DNA of 11,294 nt from an uncultured Lachnospiraceae bacterium (GTDB taxonomy: Bacteria > Bacillota > Clostridia > Lachnospirales > Lachnospiraceae), in contig CAMHCL010000047.1 in NCBI GenBank assembly GCA_946183625.1, positions 1 to 11,294 on the forward strand, given 5' to 3'. Shown here piece after piece: positions 6,115-11,294 of this stretch. The position numbers were made by a program, and so were the translations under genes. Every line of letters starts with the position of its first letter. Positions within the stretch are counted from its first letter, which is position 1. The notes below the pieces were generated by a model. That model was not told where the DNA came from. It made no database searches and worked only from the letters and a program-made list of their open reading frames with translations.

Positions 6115-7767
6115 CTATATCTCAGATATGATTGGAAGTATCATAGGATTCCTCTTCGTTCTCTCCCACAGGAACTGACCAAGAGCTTCCCTGATACAGT
6201 TTTTAAGTTTGTTCCAATCTGTAACTCCGCTATACAGACAATCACTGACAGTTTCATAAACTATATCTTTGCAGTCTTCTATCAGAGCCTCTGCTTCTCT
6301 TACATATACAAAACCTCTGGACACGATATCAGGTCCAGATATTATCTGATAAGAACCCTTCTCAATGGTTATGGCAACAACCATAAGTCCGTTCTTAGAT
6401 AACTGCTGACGATCTCTCAAAACTATATTTCCAACATCACCAACACCCAAACCGTCTACGAACACACTTCCGCAAGTTACTCTGCCAGTCACGTCAAATA
6501 CATCATCGCTGATCTCCAGCACTTCACCGCATCTCATGATCTTGACATTTTCCTTCGGGATGCCCATTTCCTGAGCAAGCTCCGCATGTCTCTTAAGATG
6601 TCTGTATTCACCATGAACAGGAATAGCATACTTAGGCTTTGTAAGTGCATATATAAGCTTTATCTCTTCCTGGCATGCATGTCCGGACACATGTGTATCA
6701 TGATAGATTACTCTTGCGCCCTTCAGCTCCAGTTCATTTATAACTCTGTATACAGACTTCTCATTTCCCGGTATAGGACTTGATGAGAATATAACCACAT
6801 CTCCAGGAACAATGGAAATCTTGTTGTGAATAGATGCTGCTATCTTAGAAAGCGCAGCCATATTTTCTCCCTGGCTTCCGGTAGTTATGTAAACCAACTG
6901 CTCATCCGGATAATTCTTGCCTTCGTCTATTTCTATAAGAGTATTGTCAGGAATCTGCATGATACCAAGTTCAGAAGCAATCCTGATAACATTTACCATG
7001 CTTCTTCCCTCAACGATACATTTCCTGCCATACTTGTATGCTGAATTGATTATCTGCTGAACCCTGTCAACATTTGACGCAAAGGTTGCAATTATAAGTC
7101 TATGATCCCTGTTGTCATCAAAGATATGGTCAAATGTTTTGCCTACGGTTTTCTCTGATGGAGTATTGCCAGGTCTCTCAACATTCGTTGAGTCAGCCAT
7201 AAGTGCAAGGACTCCCTTCTTGCCCAGTTCTCCAAATCTCTGAAGATCTATAGGTTCTCCATAAACAGGGGTAAAGTCAACCTTAAAGTCACCTGTGTGA
7301 ACCAATATTCCAACAGGTGTATATATAGCCAGCGCAGCTGAGTCAGATATGGAATGATTTGTCCTTATAAACTCAACATGGAACTGTCCAAGACTTATAG
7401 TCTGTCCATAAGTCACAACCTTCCTCTTCACATCATCTAAGATATCATGTTCGGTAAGCTTGTATTCTATAAGTCCCATTGTAAGCCTGGTGGCATATAT
7501 AGGTATATTCAGTTCTTTTTCTATATAAGGTATAGCACCTATGTGGTCCTCGTGGCCATGGGTAACTACCATGCCTCGAACCTTATCCTTATTCTCTTTC
7601 AGATATGTAATATCAGGTATTACCAGATCGATACCGAGCATATCATCATCAGGAAAGGATATACCACAGTCTATGATCATTATATCATCATCATACTCTA
7701 TGGCTGTTATATTCATACCTATCTGTTCTAGCCCACCCAAAGGTATGATCTTCAGTCTGTCTGTCAT
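6115..7767 (-). CDS. rnj: Ribonuclease J
   Basis: This 550-residue metallo-beta-lactamase/beta-CASP ribonuclease combines 5'-3' exonuclease and endonuclease activity in mRNA decay and rRNA maturation. Metal-binding motifs are HGHEDH (70-75), NHSI (H138) and TGDFK (D160). Beta-CASP motifs are ADSTN (191-195), the HVSGHA segment (H363) and PVHGEYRH (H385). Residues 444 onward form the C-terminal domain used for dimerisation. The length is normal for RNase J1/J2 and nothing is missing, so it should be active; J1 and J2 cannot be told apart here. The ATG at 7767 overlaps the ruvX stop codon as ATGA and has CGGAGG four bases upstream. Between ruvX and rnj, related Clostridia often carry a DUF1292 gene and a fur-like gene; both are absent here. 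That comparison is from memory of family gene order. Confidence 0.96.
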   Translation of the reverse strand: MTDRLKIIPLGGLEQIGMNITAIEYDDDIMIIDCGISFPDDDMLGIDLVIPDITYLKENKDKVRGMVVTHGHEDHIGAIPYIEKELNIPIYATRLTMGLIEYKLTEHDILDDVKRKVVTYGQTISLGQFHVEFIRTNHSISDSAALAIYTPVGILVHTGDFKVDFTPVYGEPIDLQRFGELGKKGVLALMADSTNVERPGNTPSEKTVGKTFDHIFDDNRDHRLIIATFASNVDRVQQIINSAYKYGRKCIVEGRSMVNVIRIASELGIMQIPDNTLIEIDEGKNYPDEQLVYITTGSQGENMAALSKIAASIHNKISIVPGDVVIFSSSPIPGNEKSVYRVINELELKGARVIYHDTHVSGHACQEEIKLIYALTKPKYAIPVHGEYRHLKRHAELAQEMGIPKENVKIMRCGEVLEISDDVFDVTGRVTCGSVFVDGLGVGDVGNIVLRDRQQLSKNGLMVVAITIEKGSYQIISGPDIVSRGFVYVREAEALIEDCKDIVYETVSDCLYSGVTDWNKLKNCIREALGQFLWERTKRNPMILPIISEI

Positions 7768-8186
7768 AATTCCTCCGAATCCATATAGTTCTGCAATATT
7801 ATTGATGCGGCTATCTTATCGATATACGTTTTCTTCTTATCAGCAGCCACACCCATCTCAGTAAGAATCTCATCAGCTTCAACTGTGGTAAGTCTCTCAT
7901 CCACATAACGAATCGGAAGCCCCGTGCGTCTCTCCAGTTCATCACCAAAGATTTTCGTCCGTTCCACACGTTCTCCCTCTGTATCATCCATATTCAGTGG
8001 CTTGCCTATAATTATCTCGCCCACTTCATATTCGCTGATTATCTCTTCAATTCTCTGATAGGTTTTTCTAAGCTTATTCCACCTGTCTCTGGTAATAGTT
8101 TCCAGCGGCTGTGCAGTAAGCCCCAGTCCATCGGACACAGCGACCCCTACAGTCTTGTCCCCATAATCAAGACCTATTAATCTCAT
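7764..8186 (-). CDS. ruvX: RuvX/YqgF family putative Holliday junction resolvase / pre-16S rRNA nuclease
   Basis: The 140-residue RNase H-like protein matches the usual YqgF length. The first catalytic aspartate is in IGLDYGDKTVGVAVSD (D7), followed by IIIGKPLNM (58-66), VDERLTT (95-101, D96/E97) and the third acidic position in YIDKIAASIILQ (D123). Together these give the acidic active site. Family members have been assigned both Holliday junction resolution and 16S rRNA 5'-end maturation; the sequence cannot choose between them. Its neighbour RNase J also processes rRNA, so the rRNA role would fit the operon. The ATG at 8186 overlaps the ireB stop codon by four bases as ATGA, and AAGGAG lies four bases upstream, so translation is coupled on both sides. 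Confidence 0.93.
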   Translation of the reverse strand: MRLIGLDYGDKTVGVAVSDGLGLTAQPLETITRDRWNKLRKTYQRIEEIISEYEVGEIIIGKPLNMDDTEGERVERTKIFGDELERRTGLPIRYVDERLTTVEADEILTEMGVAADKKKTYIDKIAASIILQNYMDSEEL

Positions 8187-8458
8187 GAATCTCCTTCCAG
8201 TCTGGTTTCAATATAGTTTTCCATAAGGAGCTCTAATATCTCATCCCTCTCAGCTTTCATGATAAGGCTGCGTGCATTACGATGACTGGTGATATAAGTA
8301 GGATCACCACTCATGATATAACCAACTATCTGATTTACAGGATTATAACCCTTCTCTGATAACGCAGCATAAACCTGCTCAAGAATATCAGAAACCTCGA
8401 TAGTTGTTTCTCTCGCAATATTCACATCCTGTGTGTGCTGACTATCAAATGCCGTCAT
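8183..8458 (-). CDS. ireB: IreB family regulatory phosphoprotein (YrzL/UPF0297)
   Basis: This 91-residue soluble protein carries the family core almost intact: VYAALSEKGYNPVNQIVGYI (29-48) followed by SGDPTYITSHRNARS (50-64) and KAERDEILELL (68-78). In Enterococcus faecalis, IreB is phosphorylated on N-terminal threonines by the PASTA kinase IreK and negatively affects cephalosporin resistance. Candidate threonines here are T9, T18 and T19. The N-terminal segment before the core looks a few residues longer than in enterococcal IreB. It is first in the operon and overlaps ruvX by four bases, the same pairing as yrzL-yrrK in B. subtilis. The ATG at 8458 has AAGGA about 11 bases upstream. The partner kinase and phosphatase are not in this window. 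Confidence 0.93.
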   Translation of the reverse strand: MTAFDSQHTQDVNIARETTIEVSDILEQVYAALSEKGYNPVNQIVGYIMSGDPTYITSHRNARSLIMKAERDEILELLMENYIETRLEGDS

Positions 8459-8570
8459 ATCTACTCACTTCCTTTATATAAAACTTTCGCCTTCTAAATA
8501 TTTTTATATAATAAATGTTTATTTATTAAACATAAAAATGTACATACACTACATTATTTTAAACTATATA
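8459..8570 (-). promoter_or_regulatory. AT-rich leader between polC and the ireB operon
   Basis: This 112-base spacer is the only place before the seven-gene block where a promoter could sit. It contains many TATA-like strings (for example near 8501-8512), but no -35/-10 pair with good matches and 17-base spacing could be picked confidently. No GC-rich hairpin with a U-run follows polC, so read-through from polC into ireB is possible. Confidence 0.35.
8515..8533. repeat. Inverted repeat upstream of ireB
   Basis: ATGTTTA (8515-8521) and TAAACAT (8527-8533) form perfect 7-base arms around a 5-base TTTAT centre. It lies in the AT-rich leader about 57 bases before the ireB start. It could be a regulator site or a weak stem. 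In such AT-rich DNA chance is a real alternative. Confidence 0.4.
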
Positions 8571-11294
8571 TTACAGAAAATCAAATGTGAGCTGACTGGT
8601 TGCAGGCATATCTCCAAGTATACCCAGTTCAGCCATTTTTTCTATTACAGTTCCTGACAGCTTAGCTCTGTCTTTAAGTTCTTCCTGTGACATGAACACA
8701 CCATTCTTAGCAGCTTCCTCCAGCTGCTTTGCAGCCTTCTCTCCCATGCCGTCAATTGAGGCAAAGCTAGGCATTATCTTACCGTCGATGATCTGGAATC
8801 TGTCAGCCTTTGCCCTGTAGATATCAATAGGCATAAACTTGAAACCACGAGCATACATTTCCTTAACAAGTCTCATGTCGCGGTAAGTATCCTGTTCCTT
8901 AGCGGACATTTTATTCTTATCCATCTTCATATATTCATTAAGTATTGTATCCAGATGCTTCTCGCCCTGGCACATGATCTCATATGAAAACGCTGTAGCT
9001 CTGATACTGTAAAATGCAGTGTAGTAAGCCAGTGGATAATAGATCTTATAATATGCAACACGCCATGACATCATGACATAAGCAACAGCATGAGCCTTCG
9101 GGAACATGTATTTGATCTTACCACAAGACCATATGTACCAGTCAGGAACTCCGTGATTTGCCATCTCTTCCTTCCACTCATCCCAGTTCTTACATTTGCC
9201 ACCGGCAACCTTTCCTTTACGGACGTTCTCCATGATATTAAATGCCATACCGGATTCAAGTCCCTGATAAATGAGATAGACCATGATATCATCACGACAG
9301 CAGATGGCCGAAGAAAGCTTACATTTGCCCTCCTGGATAAGTGTCTGAGCATTACCCAGCCACACATCCGTACCGTGAGCAAGTCCGGCTATACGCACCA
9401 GATCCGAAAAGCTCTGCGGATCTGCATCAATAAGCATCTGCATAGCAAAATCAGTACCGAACTCAGGAATACCCAGTGAACCCAGTGGCACTCCATTTAT
9501 ATCCGATGGTTTAATACCCAGGACTTCCGTTCCCTTAAAGAGAGACATTACCTTCTTATCATCAAGAGGTATCTCAGTAGCTTTAAGCCCAGTAAGATCT
9601 TCAAGCCTTTTGATCATCGTAGGATCATCATGTCCCAGTATATCGAACTTAAGCAAGTTATGCTGTATGCTGTGATACTCGAAATGTGTCGTAACAGTAT
9701 CAACAGTCATATCATTCGCCGGCTTCTGTATCGGTGTAAAACTATATATATCTTCGTTGTCCGGAGTAACTATGATTCCACCAGGATGCTGGCCGCTTGT
9801 TCTCTTAACACCGGTACAGCCCATGGCCAGTCTCTCCAGTTCCATACGACGTTTACGTATATCTCTGGCTTCGCAATATTTAAGCACATAACCATATGCC
9901 GTCTTCTCTGCAAGTGTACCTATAGTACCTGCACGGAAGGCATGTTCCTTACCGAATATTTCTTCAAGATATGCATGTGCTCTAGGCTGATACTCTCCTG
10001 AGAAGTTAAGGTCTATATCAGGTTCCTTATCTCCCTTGAATCCAAGGAATGTTTCAAACGGAATATCATGACCTTCCTTAAGCAGCGGCTTACCACATTT
10101 AGGACATACCGCATCAGGCATATCACATCCGGACATACCGGAGAACTTCTTCACTCTCTCCGAATCAAACTCCGTATAATAACAATGTGGACAGAGGTAA
10201 TGTGGAGGAAGCGGATTAACTTCAGTAATACCTGCCATTGTTGCAGCGAAGGAAGATCCTACAGATCCTCTCGAGCCAACAAGGTATCCGTCAGCTACAG
10301 ACTTCCAAACCAGCTTCTGCGCGATTATGTACATAACCGAATATCCATTTCCGATAATGGAATCCAATTCCTTGTCCAGTCTGTCTATGGCTATCTGAGG
10401 CGGATTCGGACCATATAATTCATGAAGCTTGGTATAACATATATCCCTGAGGGTCTTGTCAGAATCAGCGATAACAGGAGGTGCCTTATCAGGACGTACC
10501 GGTGATATCTTCTCGATCATGTCAGCTATCTTATTGGTATTTGTAACAACAACTTCATAAGCCTTCTCATCCCCAAGATACGCAAACTCATCCAGCATCT
10601 CCTCTGTAGTTCTGAAATACAGAAGCGGCTGCTTCTCATCATCCTCTAAGTCAATCTTCTTGTTACCCTTATTCCTGTCACCCTCAACAACAATAGTTCT
10701 GTATATAACATCTTCAGGATTTATAAAATGTACATCTCCGGTTGCTACAACCGGCTTGTCAAACCTTTCACCCAGTTCAACTATCCGTCTATTGATATTC
10801 CGAAGGTCTTCTTCATTCTGTACGATTTCTACCTTCTCATCATCGATAAGATACCTATTATTACCTATCGGCTGAATCTCCAGATAATCAAAATATCTGA
10901 CCAGTCTCTCGATCTCTTCATCTTCTGCTCCATCAATGATTGCACTGTAAAGCTCTCCTGAAGAGCATGCCGAACCAAGGATAAGTCCTTCTCTGTATTT
11001 CTCAATAAGAGACATCGGAATCCTAGGTCTTCTGTTGAAATACTTAATATGTGACTCTGATATAAGTCTGTACAGATTCACACGGCCTGTATCATTCTTG
11101 CAAAGTATTATTCCATGATAAGATTTAGCCTTACGGATAGCATCTGGAGATGCAGCTCCCAGCTTGTTCAGATCATCCACAGTCTTAGCATCTGTAGCAT
11201 TGATCATCTTCATAAGCTCCAGGAAAATCTTAGCTGTAACTTCTGCATCCGCATCAGCTCTATGATGATGTTGATTCTTCACCTTAAAGTAATT
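8571..11294 (-). CDS. polC: DNA polymerase III alpha subunit, PolC type (C-terminal part; N terminus beyond window)
   Basis: This is the replicative polymerase of Gram-positive bacteria with built-in 3'-5' proofreading. The frame runs open to the window edge; the GTG at 11282 is an internal valine, not a start. About 907 residues are visible and roughly 550-600 N-terminal ones are missing. Numbering from that valine: Exo III motif HHHRADAD (H7, D12), end of the PHP domain with TGDVHFINPED (181-191), polymerase motif GSRGSVGSSF (336-345), PolC zinc finger (C364, C367, C393, C396, with an extra C386), catalytic aspartates in PDIDLNF (D422, D424) and LLKFDILG (D547), KRTSGQHPGGI (493-503), the FPKAHAVAY segment (727-735) and a helix-hairpin-helix around IDGMGEKAAKQL (843-854). 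The C-terminal QLTFDF fits a beta-clamp-binding hexapeptide. All visible catalytic residues are intact. Confidence 0.97.
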   Translation of the reverse strand, partial: NYFKVKNQHHHRADADAEVTAKIFLELMKMINATDAKTVDDLNKLGAASPDAIRKAKSYHGIILCKNDTGRVNLYRLISESHIKYFNRRPRIPMSLIEKYREGLILGSACSSGELYSAIIDGAEDEEIERLVRYFDYLEIQPIGNNRYLIDDEKVEIVQNEEDLRNINRRIVELGERFDKPVVATGDVHFINPEDVIYRTIVVEGDRNKGNKKIDLEDDEKQPLLYFRTTEEMLDEFAYLGDEKAYEVVVTNTNKIADMIEKISPVRPDKAPPVIADSDKTLRDICYTKLHELYGPNPPQIAIDRLDKELDSIIGNGYSVMYIIAQKLVWKSVADGYLVGSRGSVGSSFAATMAGITEVNPLPPHYLCPHCYYTEFDSERVKKFSGMSGCDMPDAVCPKCGKPLLKEGHDIPFETFLGFKGDKEPDIDLNFSGEYQPRAHAYLEEIFGKEHAFRAGTIGTLAEKTAYGYVLKYCEARDIRKRRMELERLAMGCTGVKRTSGQHPGGIIVTPDNEDIYSFTPIQKPANDMTVDTVTTHFEYHSIQHNLLKFDILGHDDPTMIKRLEDLTGLKATEIPLDDKKVMSLFKGTEVLGIKPSDINGVPLGSLGIPEFGTDFAMQMLIDADPQSFSDLVRIAGLAHGTDVWLGNAQTLIQEGKCKLSSAICCRDDIMVYLIYQGLESGMAFNIMENVRKGKVAGGKCKNWDEWKEEMANHGVPDWYIWSCGKIKYMFPKAHAVAYVMMSWRVAYYKIYYPLAYYTAFYSIRATAFSYEIMCQGEKHLDTILNEYMKMDKNKMSAKEQDTYRDMRLVKEMYARGFKFMPIDIYRAKADRFQIIDGKIMPSFASIDGMGEKAAKQLEEAAKNGVFMSQEELKDRAKLSGTVIEKMAELGILGDMPATSQLTFDFL

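Noticed and set aside
9090..10418. Several plus-strand open frames of about 115-130 codons within polC.
   Set aside because: They are antisense shadows of a strongly conserved polC reading frame with all catalytic motifs, and they have no recognisable domains.
11280..11282. GTG as the start of the polymerase gene.
   Set aside because: The frame is open to the window edge, and the Exo III motif begins just after it, so most of the exonuclease and the N terminus must lie upstream.
1..11294. A hidden defence system, mobile element, CRISPR array or RNA gene.
   Set aside because: Both strands were scanned; nearly all of the window is accounted for by conserved core genes with intact motifs, and the spacers are too short or lack the needed repeats.

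Overview
The window looks like a chromosomal segment of a low-to-moderate GC Clostridia bacterium, most likely Lachnospiraceae. Three things suggest this: a PolC-type replicative polymerase, the IreB/RuvX/RNase J/YlbF/MltG-like/O-methyltransferase/U32 gene order, and AT-rich spacers with strong Shine-Dalgarno sites. Genus cannot be resolved by eye. All ten genes lie on the minus strand, so transcription runs from high to low coordinates. No RNA gene, CRISPR array, insertion sequence or prophage gene was seen, and no gene-free stretch exceeds about 135 bases.

Right end (8571-11294): the C-terminal two thirds of polC, cut by the window edge within the proofreading exonuclease domain. A 112-base, very AT-rich spacer separates it from the next block.

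Middle (3119-8458): a tightly packed seven-gene block in the order ireB, ruvX, RNase J, ylbF-family gene, a short MltG-like membrane protein, a TrmR-like O-methyltransferase and a U32-family (TrhP/YrrO-like) protein. Gaps are -4, -4, +53, -8, +3 and +32 bases, so it reads as one operon. It parallels the yrzL-yrrK-yrrL-yrrM-yrrN-yrrO region of Bacillus subtilis, with RNase J and YlbF inserted. Its themes are PASTA-kinase signalling (IreB), recombination or rRNA processing (RuvX), mRNA decay (RNase J and YlbF), cell-envelope growth (MltG-like) and wobble-uridine tRNA modification (TrmR and U32).

Left end (127-2985): pilB and pilT, the extension and retraction ATPases of a type IV pilus, behind their own likely extended -10 promoter. 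PilB has two N-terminal motifs that match the cyclic-di-GMP-binding MshEN pattern. The rest of the pilus locus is not in view and may lie beyond position 1.

There is no wholly unknown gene system here. The points most worth a second look are the MltG homologue that has lost its catalytic domain and gained an acidic tail, the possible c-di-GMP control of PilB, the paired wobble-uridine modification genes, and two mutually exclusive stem-loops between the RNase J and ylbF genes.
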